Program-made: the position numbers and the translations under genes
Assembly (NCBI GenBank): GCA_028684915.1
Contig: JAQUEZ010000106.1
Location: forward strand, 1 to 19,240
Origin: Desulfobulbus sp.
GTDB lineage: Bacteria > Desulfobacterota > Desulfobulbia > Desulfobulbales > Desulfobulbaceae
Direction of reading: 5' to 3'
Length of the DNA stretch: 19,240 bases
Notes under the pieces: generated by a model
The model's database searches: none
Seen by the model: the letters and a program-made list of their open reading frames with translations, nothing else
Told to the model about the DNA's origin: nothing
Shown here: piece after piece, positions 7,677 to 16,152 of the stretch
How positions within the stretch are numbered: the first letter of the stretch is position 1
How the letters are laid out: each line of letters opens with the position of its first letter

Positions 7677-7857
7677 GCGAAATCCCCCGTGTTCCAAATA
7701 CCACCTTTAGACAATTTAGTTAGCAGTAATGCATCATAAAATCAATGCTCAGGCAGAAACAGGCAAGGTTTAGAGAGGAACAGGTATTCCAAATCCGTTT
7801 GCAGGGTATTACGTTCATCCGCAAGCTAATCAGCAATTCAACACCAGGAGGTTTCGC
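7677..7857. promoter_or_regulatory. divergent regulator/dehydrogenase intergenic region
   Basis: These 181 bases separate the AraC-type gene (leftward) from the iron dehydrogenase (rightward) and must hold both start regions. The plus-strand side ends in AGGAGG (7846-7851), six bases before the ATG at 7858, an ideal ribosome binding site. AT-rich sequence at 7710-7745 could hold the leftward promoter. I could not identify convincing -35/-10 pairs or an AraC-type repeat operator by eye. Confidence 0.5.
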
Positions 7858-9045
7858 ATGAACTTTGAATTTCACAATCCCACCCATCTTATCTTTGGCG
7901 CCGGCGCCCTTGCACGGCTTGGTGAAGCGGTCAGCAAGCATGGCGCCAAGGCCTTGATCGTCACTGGCGGGGGCAGCGTCAAGCGGAACGGAACATTCGA
8001 CCGGGCCGTGGCAAGCCTCAAGGCTGCAGGGGTTGCTTACGTCGAATGTGACGGCGTCGAACCCAACCCAAGAATCACCACCGTCAGACGCGGCGCCCAG
8101 ATCGCACGGGACGAACACTGCGACGTGATCATCGCCCTGGGAGGCGGCAGCGCCATGGACGCGTCCAAGGTCATGGCCGCTGCGTTTTACTACGACGGCG
8201 ACCCCTGGGACATGATCTATCACGGTCAGCCCGATCCGTATATCCCAACCCGCGCACTACCGATCATCACCGTGCCGACCCTGGCGGCCACCGGTTCCGA
8301 GATGAACATGGGCGCGGTTATTTCTAACGAGGCAACCACAGAGAAATCCTTTGTCCAGGCCGAATGCCTCTATCCCAAGGTCGCGTTGGTGGACCCCGAA
8401 CTCACAATGAGTGTGCCGAAGGATCAGACCGCCTATGGGGTGTGCGACCTGATCACCCATGTGACCGAAGCCTACTTCAACGGCGTTGACTCCACCCCCA
8501 TTCAGGACCGGTTCGCCGAAGGCGTCATCCTTACGGCCATGGAGTGGGGTCCCAAAGCCATTGCCGACGGCAACGACCTGGAGGCCCGATCCCAGGTGCA
8601 ATGGGCATCCATTGTTGCCCTCAATGGCTGGGTGAACGCGGGGACCAACGGGGGCTATCCAGTACACATGATTGAGCATACTCTGTCCGCCTATCACGAC
8701 ATCACCCACGCGGCAGGCCTGGCTGTGGTCAATCCTTCCTGGATGCGCTTTGCCGCCAGACATCGGCCGCAAAAGTTCGTGCAGTTCGCCGAACGCATTT
8801 TCGGCCTCAAGGCCAAAGGTCCCGATGACTTGGATTGCGCCCTTCAGGGCATTGACCGCTTTGAAGCCTTTCTCAAGGGTATTGGTTGCCCTACGCGGCT
8901 GTCCGAGCTGCATATCGATGATGCGCTGATCACACGTTATGCCCAAGACACCCTGCGTATCATCCACGACGAGAACGGCAATCTGCCTGGACGTCCGGCG
9001 ATGAGCGAGACGGATATCGTCGCGGTGCTCAAGGCCGCCCTGTAA
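7858..9045 (+). CDS. yqhD: iron-containing alcohol/aldehyde dehydrogenase, YqhD-like
   Basis: A 395-residue group III iron-dependent alcohol dehydrogenase closest in pattern to YqhD, an NADPH-preferring reductase that detoxifies short-chain and lipid-derived aldehydes in the cytoplasm. GGGS at 37-40 and GGGSAMD at 96-102 form the nucleotide-binding part, and ATGSEMN lies at 144-150. The metal ligands fall where expected, three residues further along than in YqhD: D197, H201, H270 and H284. Length equals the family norm. It heads the rightward operon and has an AGGAGG ribosome binding site. The divergent YqhC-like regulator supports aldehyde induction. A butanol dehydrogenase role is the alternative. 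Confidence 0.9.
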   Translation: MNFEFHNPTHLIFGAGALARLGEAVSKHGAKALIVTGGGSVKRNGTFDRAVASLKAAGVAYVECDGVEPNPRITTVRRGAQIARDEHCDVIIALGGGSAMDASKVMAAAFYYDGDPWDMIYHGQPDPYIPTRALPIITVPTLAATGSEMNMGAVISNEATTEKSFVQAECLYPKVALVDPELTMSVPKDQTAYGVCDLITHVTEAYFNGVDSTPIQDRFAEGVILTAMEWGPKAIADGNDLEARSQVQWASIVALNGWVNAGTNGGYPVHMIEHTLSAYHDITHAAGLAVVNPSWMRFAARHRPQKFVQFAERIFGLKAKGPDDLDCALQGIDRFEAFLKGIGCPTRLSELHIDDALITRYAQDTLRIIHDENGNLPGRPAMSETDIVAVLKAAL

Positions 9046-9087
9046 CGCACCATTGCGCGACGATTGCTCATACCAAGGGGTATATTT

Positions 9088-9654
9088 ATGAACACAGATG
9101 CATTCATGGAGCTGATCAAGCGAGGCGAACCGATTACTGGAGGCACAGAGGCGCATGCGCTTTTAGTCCAGTACAGTAACGAAGCTATGCGCATTACGGC
9201 GGAGTTGAACGGATCGTATCACGAACCGGATGAAGTTCGCGCCCTGTTCTCCCGTTTAACAGGGAAAGATATTGATGCCTCCTTTTTCATGTTTCCCCCT
9301 TTTTATACGGATTTTGGCAAGAACATCACCATAGGGAAAAATGTCTTTTTCAACACCGGCTGCACCTTTCAGGATTGTGGCGGCATTGTCATCGGCGACG
9401 GAACCCAAATCGGCCAGAATGTTGTCCTGTGTACCTTGAATCACGGCATTGCCCCAGAGAAACGGAATACAACCTATCCGTTACCCATCGTTATCGGGAA
9501 AAACGTGTGGATAGGTGCAAACGTGACCATCGTCCCTGGGGTGACGGTTGGGGAGAATGCGATCATCGCGGCCGGCGCCGTCGTTGCCAAAAACGTTCCC
9601 GCAAATGCTGTGGTCGCAGGAGTGCCTGCGAAACTCATTAAGATGATTATGTAA
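9088..9654 (+). CDS. hexapeptide-repeat acetyltransferase (maltose/galactoside O-acetyltransferase-like)
   Basis: A 188-residue acetyl-CoA-dependent O-acetyltransferase of the Maa/LacA/NodL group with a left-handed beta-helix. The N-terminal maltose-acetyltransferase-type helical region spans residues about 1-60. Hexapeptide repeats follow from about 75 (ITIGKN, VVIGDG-like turns) to 180. The catalytic histidine is H119 in TLNHG. The start is the ATG at 9088, with AAGGGG 9 bases upstream; an in-frame ATG at 9064 lacks a site. It lies 42 bases after the dehydrogenase in the same operon. Homologues of this group often sit in YqhD-type clusters, but the acceptor here is unknown. Confidence 0.82.
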   Translation: MNTDAFMELIKRGEPITGGTEAHALLVQYSNEAMRITAELNGSYHEPDEVRALFSRLTGKDIDASFFMFPPFYTDFGKNITIGKNVFFNTGCTFQDCGGIVIGDGTQIGQNVVLCTLNHGIAPEKRNTTYPLPIVIGKNVWIGANVTIVPGVTVGENAIIAAGAVVAKNVPANAVVAGVPAKLIKMIM

Positions 9655-9685
9655 ATGAACCTCCAGTGAGTGGAGAGAAATTCCA

Positions 9686-10123
9686 ATGATTATTAAACGA
9701 AACGGATCACAGGCATCCATCAAGGGGCCATCTGATTGGTTTTCCGGCACAGTGCGTATTGACCCCCTGTTTCTTAAGGCCAACGCCCCATCCCGTAGGA
9801 CGGGCGCCAGTGTCACCTTTGAGCCAGGAGCCCGTACCGCCTGGCACACCCACCCTCTGGGACAGACCCTGATTGTCACGGCTGGGTTCGGAAGGGTTCA
9901 ACGTGAAGGCGGCCCTATCGAGGAAATCCGTCCCGAAGATGTGGTCTGGTTTCCGCCGGGCGAGAAACACTGGCACGGAGCATCGCCCAACACGGCCATG
10001 ACGCATATCGCCATCCAGGAAGAGCTTGACGGTTCGGCGGTTGATTGGCTGGAAAAGGTCAGTGAGGAACAATACGGATCCTCACAGGATAACATGGAGG
10101 AAAAAAGAAGATGCACAATTTAA
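9686..10123 (+). CDS. small cupin-domain protein
   Basis: A 145-residue single-domain cupin. Motif 1 is G-A-R-T-A-W-H54-T-H56-P-L-G-Q60, with glutamine in place of the usual glutamate. Motif 2 is PPGEKHWH, with H95 and H97. These residues would bind one metal ion. Proteins of this shape accompany reductases and carboxymuconolactone-decarboxylase-like genes, and some have metal-dependent lyase activity; no activity can be assigned here. GGAGAGA lies upstream of the ATG. The last 13 bases overlap the next gene in another frame, which implies translational coupling to the exported hydrolase. Confidence 0.78.
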   Translation: MIIKRNGSQASIKGPSDWFSGTVRIDPLFLKANAPSRRTGASVTFEPGARTAWHTHPLGQTLIVTAGFGRVQREGGPIEEIRPEDVVWFPPGEKHWHGASPNTAMTHIAIQEELDGSAVDWLEKVSEEQYGSSQDNMEEKRRCTI

Positions 10124-11160
10124 AACAGTTAGGCATGCTGTCCATCGTTTTGGGCATGCTGTCCATCATCGGCGCCCCGGCTTTGGCTCAAGACATGTCC
10201 AATGGAGCTGACAATTTTTACAAGAGCAAGGGGGTAACCATGCAAAAGGTTACCTTTAAAAATCAATACCACATGCAAGTTGCGGGGAATCTGTTCACGC
10301 CCAAGGATCTCAATAAAAACACCAGAAATCCCGCGATTATTGTCGGGCATCCGATGGGCGCCGTAAAGGAACAGAGTGCGAATCTGTATGCCGCAAAAAT
10401 GGCTGAACGGGGATTTGTGACCTTGTCTTTGGATTTGTCGTTCTGGGGAGAGAGCGAGGGCCAGCCCCGCAACGCTGTTTCACCGGATATGTATGCCGAG
10501 GATTTCAGCGCTGCGGTCGATTTCCTGGGCGGCCAACCGTTTGTTGACAGGGAGCGGATCGGTGTTTTGGGCCTCTGCGGCAGTGGGAGCTTTGTTATCA
10601 GTGCCGCCAAGATTGACCCGCGCATGAAAGCCATTGCCACCGTCAGCATGTACGATATGGGCGCTGCGAACCGAAACGCGCTCAGACATTCTTTAACCTT
10701 GGAGCAGAGAAAGAAAATCATCGCAGAGGCCGCAGAGCAACGCTCTGTGGAATTCACTGGCGGTGAAACCAAATACACCAGCGGCACAGATCACCAATTA
10801 AACGAAAACACTCACCCTATTCAGCGTGAGTTTTATGACTTCTACCGCACTCCGCGAGGTGAATACACGCCCGAAGGTTCATCGCCGGAACTGACAACCC
10901 ACCCGACACTGACCAGCAACGTCAAATTCATGAATTTCTACCCGTTCAATGATATTGAGACGATCTCTCCTCGTCCCATGTTGTTCATCGCTGGCGAAAA
11001 GGCGCATTCCATCGAGTTCAGCGAAGAGGCCTACAGATTAGCGGCCCAACCGAAGGAACTCTACATCGTTCCGGGCGCCGGGCATGTGGACCTGTATGAC
11101 CGATTGAATTTTATCCCCTTTGACAAGCTCACCTCCTTTTTTACCGAACACCTGAAATAG
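10111..11160 (+). CDS. exported alpha/beta hydrolase with Cys nucleophile (YcjY/dienelactone-hydrolase-like)
   Basis: A 349-residue precursor with a Sec signal peptide ([17 protein letters not shown], cleavage near residue 26). The nucleophile elbow reads GLCGSG with C156 where most relatives have serine, as in dienelactone hydrolases and the YcjY group. H325 in [11 protein letters not shown] is the likely catalytic histidine, and the acid would lie in [10 protein letters not shown] near 292-301. HPMGAVKEQ (about 80-88) supplies the oxyanion region. GAGGAAAAAAG precedes the ATG inside the end of the cupin gene, so the two are coupled. It probably acts on esters, lactones or related electrophiles in the periplasm. 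It ends the first part of the rightward gene series. Confidence 0.8.
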   Translation: MHNLKQLGMLSIVLGMLSIIGAPALAQDMSNGADNFYKSKGVTMQKVTFKNQYHMQVAGNLFTPKDLNKNTRNPAIIVGHPMGAVKEQSANLYAAKMAERGFVTLSLDLSFWGESEGQPRNAVSPDMYAEDFSAAVDFLGGQPFVDRERIGVLGLCGSGSFVISAAKIDPRMKAIATVSMYDMGAANRNALRHSLTLEQRKKIIAEAAEQRSVEFTGGETKYTSGTDHQLNENTHPIQREFYDFYRTPRGEYTPEGSSPELTTHPTLTSNVKFMNFYPFNDIETISPRPMLFIAGEKAHSIEFSEEAYRLAAQPKELYIVPGAGHVDLYDRLNFIPFDKLTSFFTEHLK

Positions 11161-11442
11161 GTGGTGCAAAAAAATAATTAGGATACCAAGAGGTAGAGGT
11201 GGCTGTTTGCATGATTTTTCAGTTAAGTAGGAATATGGATGGTGTGTGCCGCTTCACAGACTGACGCAATGAAACGGTTCTTTGTTCAACGCAAAAATGG
11301 GTGCTCAAGTTTTTTGCGCCATCGAAAAATAACGGCCCGGAAACTCCGACCTGTTTGCTCGGCTCCTTGTGCAGAAGTTCTGCCATTGTTCTGTACGATG
11401 AGCCTACGGTCCCAACACCACAGAATACATTATGGAGTCGCC

Positions 11443-12069
11443 ATGAATGGTTCTCTTCTCGAAAAAATCAGGCCCGAGGGAATGACCCGACGCCAGTTCA
11501 TCAAAAGCGTCATCGCAACCGGTGTTGTTTCCTCGTCCGGCCTGCTCTACTCCGGACCGGCTGGAGCCGCACCCAAGACCTCCCCCGGTGCGGTTGAACG
11601 ACTCATTACCCTGAACGTGAATGGGCAACAGCGCCGGGTGGATGTTATGCCCCAGGAAACCCTGGCGCAAACCCTGCGCGGCAAACTGGGACTCACTGGT
11701 CTCAAAATCGGTTGTGACCGAGGGGAATGCGGGGCCTGTACAGTGCTCATCGATAACGTGCCTCAATACTCCTGCTCCATCCTTACCCAGAGCGTCCGGG
11801 AAAAGAATGTGCTGACCATCGAAGGTTTGGCTCGGTCCGACGGAAAACTGCATCCCTTACAGCAGGGCGTTCTCGATGAACAGGGCTTTCAGTGTGGCTA
11901 CTGTGCCCCGGGCTTCCTCATGTCCACCCTTGGGTATCTCAAGACCAACCCCAATCCCACCCGACAGGAACTGGCGCACGGTGTTTCGGGAAATCTTTGC
12001 CGTTGCCAGGATTACGACAAGATCCTCACTGCCCTGATGCGCGGGGCCGAATACATGCGAAAGGGGTAA
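11443..12069 (+). CDS. Tat-exported [2Fe-2S] subunit of a molybdenum hydroxylase
   Basis: A 208-residue iron-sulfur subunit of the xanthine oxidase family. TRRQFIK at residues 15-21, followed by a hydrophobic stretch, is a twin-arginine signal that would export the folded complex. The plant-type cluster ligands are C91, C96, C99 and C111; the second cluster ligands are C151, C154, C186 and C188 (CGYC and CRC). GGAG lies 6 bases before the ATG at 11443. The open frame continues upstream to 11239, but that part is junk-like and would bury the signal. The 282-base gap before it (11161-11442) may hold a separate promoter, though I found no clear one. Similar to PaoA of the periplasmic aldehyde oxidase PaoABC, but the gene order here differs. 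Confidence 0.9.
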   Translation: MNGSLLEKIRPEGMTRRQFIKSVIATGVVSSSGLLYSGPAGAAPKTSPGAVERLITLNVNGQQRRVDVMPQETLAQTLRGKLGLTGLKIGCDRGECGACTVLIDNVPQYSCSILTQSVREKNVLTIEGLARSDGKLHPLQQGVLDEQGFQCGYCAPGFLMSTLGYLKTNPNPTRQELAHGVSGNLCRCQDYDKILTALMRGAEYMRKG

Positions 12070-12072
12070 ATC

Positions 12073-14565
12073 ATGCCGCAAAACGAAGCTCTTTTTTCGC
12101 CAAAGCTGACCGGGCAAAATTACACCACACCTGACCTGCGGGCCAAACTGACCGGCACGGCACGTTTCGCCGATGACCTCCGGGCCGAGGGCATGCTTAT
12201 CTGCAAGCTGCTCACCAGCCCCTTGCCCCATGCACGGGTGAAACATCTCGACACCAAAGCCGCCTTGGCTATGCCCGGCGTGCGGGCGATTCTCACCGCT
12301 GACGAGCTGCCGCCTCCGGCCGATTCCGTCACCGACCGTGGCGAGGTCATCAAGGCCAGTCCCTGGGCGGAACCAGCGCTGACCATGGAACCGCTCTTTC
12401 AAGGGGAACCGATTTTAGCCGTTGCGGCAATTGACGAGGCGACCGCGACCGCAGCCATTGAAGCCATAGATATTTCATTTGATCCACTCCCCTTTGTCAT
12501 CGATCCGCTCGATAGTTTGCGCCCTGGAGGGCCAAGCGCCCGGACCGACGGCAATGTCTGGCTGCCGCCGGGGAAACCTGGTGAACAGGCAAAAGTTGGC
12601 GAAATGAAATGGACTAAGGCCGATTTTGAGACCGCCGGGCAAGATAAGCTGCCCTTGGGGAAGGCTACCGGTGAATGGTCCCACGGCGACCTTGATGCCG
12701 AAATGTCACAGGCCGCACTGGTTCTGGACGAAACTTTCGTCACGCCCAACGTCAGTCACCAGACCCTGGAGACCCGTTCCACCCTGGCCTGGTGGGAAAA
12801 CGGCAAGCTCCATATTGCGGTCGGCACCCAAGGCGCCATCCAGACCGTGCCGGCCCTTGCCAAGTGGCTCAACATGGATCCGAGCGATATCATCCTTATC
12901 AGCGAGTACACCGGTGGTGGGTTTGGCGGCAAGATCACCGCTTCCGTGGCCGCGATCATCCCGGCCTTGCTGGCAAAGAAAGCGCACGCGCCGGTCATGT
13001 TGCGCGTCTCACGGGATGACGAGCAGTCCATCGGACGGGCTCGGCCAAGTGTGATCGGTCGCATGCGGGCTGGTTTTTCCAAGGAAGGGCGTCTGCTTGG
13101 CTTGGACATGTTCGTGATCATGGATAACGGCCCGTATGAGGAACAACACGATGGGGGGCTGGCAGGCCGCATGGCTTCATTGCTCTACCAACCCCGGGCC
13201 ATGCGATGGCGCGGAGTGACGGTACTCACCAACACTCCGACCCGTGGCGCCCAAACCGCACCGGGCGGACTCCAGGCCAGTGCCCTCATGGGCCCTGTGT
13301 TAGCGAAAGCGGCGCGTAAGTTTAACCTCGACCCTTTGGCGGTCTGCCGCATCAATGCACCTGAAGGCAGGGCGCCGGTCGGTCCCCCGAAAGCGGACGG
13401 CGCCATGAATGTGGCGACCAGCGCCTTTGTCAAACAGGCGCTGGACCAAGGGGCTGAGGCCTTTGGCTGGCAGGCGCGCCGATCACGACCGGCCCTCAAG
13501 AGTCCTCTTCGGCGCGGCGTCGGTGTGGCTACGGGATGCTTTGTGGCCGGAACAATCGGTTTTGACGGCTTGTTCGTCATCACCCCGGAAGGTACATTGC
13601 GTATCCATTGCGGTATCGGCAATCTCGGCACGGAATCCTTCAGCGACGTGCAACGGGTGGTGGCCGACGCCATGGACGTGCCCTGGGAATCCTGCGAAAT
13701 ACTCTGGGGAAATACAGGCAAACACCTCGCCTGGAGCTGTGTGTCGGGCGGCAGCCAAACCATTCACGCCATGTCAAGAGCAGGATTGGCTGCAAGCCTG
13801 GATGCTCTCACCAAGCTCAAGAAAATCGCGGCTAAAGCACTGGGTGGCAATCCGGAAGATTTTGCCGTCGGCAATCAACGCGTTTTCCGGAAAGAGAACA
13901 AGGGCGAGGGGCTGAGCTTTGCTGAAGCGGCTCGGAAAGCCATTGAACTGGGCGGAGCCTATGACGGTCATGAATATCCGGCTGATATCCACAAGTTGAC
14001 CAAAGCCTCTGTCGCGGCCCTGGCCGGACAGGGGTTGGTTGCCGTTGCCCGCGACACCTTCCCGCGCGACGGACAAACATTCTCGTATGTGGCTGCCTTT
14101 GCCGAAGTTGAAGTGGACGCCGAAACGGGTATGTACCGGATTGTCGACTTTCACGCAGAGGCGGATGCAGGCATGGTGGTCCACCCTCGTGCCTTTGCCG
14201 GTCAGCTTGTCGGTCGTTCCATGCTCGGCATTGGTCATGCCACCACGCAGAAATGGTTTTATGACCATGAACACGGGATGCCGGTGTCCAGGCGTTTCTA
14301 CCAAACCCGGCCGCCGACCGTCCTTTGCCTGCCGGAAAAATTCACCTGGGGCTCGGTCGGCATGCCTGATCCCCAGACTCCAATCGGAGCACGCGGCATT
14401 GGCGAACCACCGGTCGGGGCCGCCTGCGCTGCGGTCCTGTGTGCTTTGAACGATGCCTTGGGCGACGACAAATTTCTGCGTGCCCCGGTCATGGCCGACA
14501 CCGTGCTGGCCGCCATTGAGCCCGGCATCTGGCGTCCAGTAACGGGCCTTTCAGCCAACGTTTAA
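12073..14565 (+). CDS. molybdopterin-binding catalytic subunit of a molybdenum hydroxylase
   Basis: An 830-residue large subunit of the xanthine dehydrogenase/aldehyde oxidase family. The N-terminal aldehyde-oxidase a/b-hammerhead domain spans about 10-150. The molybdopterin-binding domains follow with GGGFGGK at 281-287 and end with RGIGEPPVG, in which E778 is the expected catalytic base. It lacks its own export signal and would travel with the Tat-bearing Fe-S subunit, three bases upstream. It is about 100 residues longer than PaoC, with an insertion around residues 150-200, so I do not give it the pao name. Aldehydes are the likely substrates given the neighbours; N-heterocycles cannot be excluded. 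Confidence 0.9.
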   Translation: MPQNEALFSPKLTGQNYTTPDLRAKLTGTARFADDLRAEGMLICKLLTSPLPHARVKHLDTKAALAMPGVRAILTADELPPPADSVTDRGEVIKASPWAEPALTMEPLFQGEPILAVAAIDEATATAAIEAIDISFDPLPFVIDPLDSLRPGGPSARTDGNVWLPPGKPGEQAKVGEMKWTKADFETAGQDKLPLGKATGEWSHGDLDAEMSQAALVLDETFVTPNVSHQTLETRSTLAWWENGKLHIAVGTQGAIQTVPALAKWLNMDPSDIILISEYTGGGFGGKITASVAAIIPALLAKKAHAPVMLRVSRDDEQSIGRARPSVIGRMRAGFSKEGRLLGLDMFVIMDNGPYEEQHDGGLAGRMASLLYQPRAMRWRGVTVLTNTPTRGAQTAPGGLQASALMGPVLAKAARKFNLDPLAVCRINAPEGRAPVGPPKADGAMNVATSAFVKQALDQGAEAFGWQARRSRPALKSPLRRGVGVATGCFVAGTIGFDGLFVITPEGTLRIHCGIGNLGTESFSDVQRVVADAMDVPWESCEILWGNTGKHLAWSCVSGGSQTIHAMSRAGLAASLDALTKLKKIAAKALGGNPEDFAVGNQRVFRKENKGEGLSFAEAARKAIELGGAYDGHEYPADIHKLTKASVAALAGQGLVAVARDTFPRDGQTFSYVAAFAEVEVDAETGMYRIVDFHAEADAGMVVHPRAFAGQLVGRSMLGIGHATTQKWFYDHEHGMPVSRRFYQTRPPTVLCLPEKFTWGSVGMPDPQTPIGARGIGEPPVGAACAAVLCALNDALGDDKFLRAPVMADTVLAAIEPGIWRPVTGLSANV

Positions 14566-14604
14566 TGTAAAAGCCGCCGATACATCGGTGGCGGGAGAAA
14601 CCCC

Positions 14605-15609
14605 ATGGCGATTATACGTGACGGTATGCCCTCTTTTGACCTATTTAGGCCGACAAGCGTTGATGACGCCTTGTCCCTGGCCAAACGTCTTGGATCCGAC
14701 GCCTGGCTGTTGGCGGGAGGACTCGATAGCCTGGAACGGTTTAAGGATCGGATGAAACGACCCAAGGCGGTTATCGATCTTGGCGCCATTGAGGAACTTC
14801 GCGGCATCCGCCGGGACGGTGGCGATCTGGTCATTGGGCCGATGACGACGTTAACCGAGGTTCAGCACAACCCAGACCTCAAAACCCATTTCAGCCTGCT
14901 CGCCGAGGCCGCAGGAGAAGTGGCTTCGCCCCAGATCCGCAACCAGGGAACCCTGGGCGGCAACATCAGCCAGGATACGCGCTGCTGGTATTACCGCAGC
15001 GGCTGGGACTGCTATCGGGCTGGTGGCGGCGTCTGTTATGCGGGTGAAAGCAAGGCGGGGCAGAATCGTGAACATGCCGTCTTCGGGGTTGAGGGCTGCG
15101 CTGCGGTTTCGCCTTCCGATACTGCTCCGGCCTTGGTTGCTCTGGAGGCGCGGCTTGTTATTCAAAATGCAGAAGGTACACGGGAGGTGGCAGCCGAGGA
15201 TTTCTTCGTCGGCCCGGAAACTGACATCACCCGCCTCAACGTGCTTCGGCCAGGTGAGTTGCTCACCGAAATTCGCCTGCCCGCGACCTGGGCAGGCGCG
15301 ACGTTTTACTTTGAGAAGGTTCGGGACCGACCGGTGTGGGATTTTCCGCTGGTCAATATCGCAGCGGCAATGCGACTTACCGGAGACCGCATCGACCGGG
15401 CACGTTTCGTTCTGGGTGCGGTGGCGGCTCGCCCCTGGCGGCTCTCTCAGGTTGAAGCCGCAGTGGCTGGTCAATCAAGAAATGAAATTGCTGAGGCAGG
15501 TTCAAGCATTGCTGCCAATGGTGCGGCGCCGCTTCCTCATAATGGCTACAAGGTTGTGCTGGTGCGGAATTTAATCAAACGCGCCATCCTTGGCAGAAAG
15601 GAATCGTAA
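14605..15609 (+). CDS. FAD-binding subunit of a molybdenum hydroxylase with extra cysteine set
   Basis: A 334-residue FAD subunit of the same complex. The flavin-binding N-terminal half shows LLAGGLD (about 35-41) and ASPQIRNQGTLGGNIS (about 108-123), and the C-terminal CO-dehydrogenase flavoprotein domain covers about 220-330. Between them lie C127, C136, C144 and C165. This matches the inserted [4Fe-4S] site known in PaoB and in 4-hydroxybenzoyl-CoA reductase beta subunits. Such a cluster would give the electron path one more stop than in ordinary xanthine dehydrogenases. The ribosome binding site GGGAGA lies 7 bases before the ATG, 39 bases after the molybdenum subunit. Confidence 0.88.
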   Translation: MAIIRDGMPSFDLFRPTSVDDALSLAKRLGSDAWLLAGGLDSLERFKDRMKRPKAVIDLGAIEELRGIRRDGGDLVIGPMTTLTEVQHNPDLKTHFSLLAEAAGEVASPQIRNQGTLGGNISQDTRCWYYRSGWDCYRAGGGVCYAGESKAGQNREHAVFGVEGCAAVSPSDTAPALVALEARLVIQNAEGTREVAAEDFFVGPETDITRLNVLRPGELLTEIRLPATWAGATFYFEKVRDRPVWDFPLVNIAAAMRLTGDRIDRARFVLGAVAARPWRLSQVEAAVAGQSRNEIAEAGSSIAANGAAPLPHNGYKVVLVRNLIKRAILGRKES

Positions 15610-15630
15610 ACCTACAGAGAGAAAATACTC

Positions 15631-16041
15631 GTGATCGAATTGGAAAATATTAAAAACCGCTGCGACGCCATTGAAGAATGTTATGAGTTTATGCTGGCGT
15701 ATGCGGCCCAGGGTATTGCTGACGACCGGGAAAGCCATCACGGCAGTCAACTTCGAGAACTGCTCTCAAAGGCTGTTGACGCCGCGACTGATTTACCGGA
15801 AGCGTATACCGCAATGGCGGTGACTTTCAATCCAGCCACCTCACCCAAATATGTAAATTTTCTTGGTGTGCTGAAGGTGGATACGGCCAAGGCCTTGGCG
15901 GCAATGGAACTCGTTCTTGCCCAACCGAAAATTTCATCCCAACTGATAGACAATCTCAATGCCTCGCTGCATGTTCGCACCCTGCTGACAGACGTTTTTC
16001 TCCTTGATGAAATTATTCAGCTGCAGCGGTTGACCGATTGA
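15631..16041 (+). CDS. helical protein of unknown function, last gene of the molybdenum hydroxylase operon
   Basis: A 136-residue soluble, largely helical acidic protein that I do not recognise. It starts at GTG 15631 with a weak AGAGAGA upstream, 21 bases after the FAD subunit gene. Features include EECYEFMLAYAAQG near residues 15-28, a YTAMAVTFNPATSPKY segment near 58-74 and a C-terminal helical pair. There is no signal peptide, membrane segment or metal motif. An XdhC/PaoD-type cofactor-insertion chaperone would be expected somewhere for this enzyme; this protein does not look like that family but occupies its place. A role in maturation or in sensing is inference from position. Confidence 0.65.
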   Translation: MIELENIKNRCDAIEECYEFMLAYAAQGIADDRESHHGSQLRELLSKAVDAATDLPEAYTAMAVTFNPATSPKYVNFLGVLKVDTAKALAAMELVLAQPKISSQLIDNLNASLHVRTLLTDVFLLDEIIQLQRLTD

Positions 16042-16152
16042 CGGAGACGAACCGTGAGTTGCTTTGCTTCCTGATCCGGTAGGAATCGACCTCCGTGGCC
16101 AGGCTGCGGAGACTCCACTTTAAAAAAACTGTCCAAACGAACGGAGCAATTT

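Noticed and set aside
7720..8223. 167-codon minus-strand frame over the dehydrogenase start
   Set aside because: It overlaps the well-supported YqhD-like gene and the divergent promoter region; its sequence is the antisense of conserved dehydrogenase motifs.
8257..9156. 299-codon minus-strand frame inside the dehydrogenase gene
   Set aside because: Antisense shadow of a GC-rich coding region; no family resemblance and no ribosome binding site.
11239..11442. Upstream extension of the Fe-S subunit
   Set aside because: It would place 68 unrelated residues before the Tat signal, while GGAG precedes the ATG at 11443.
16096..16116. CTCCG/CGGAG hairpin between the convergent genes as a terminator
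   Set aside because: The stem is short and no T run follows on either strand.
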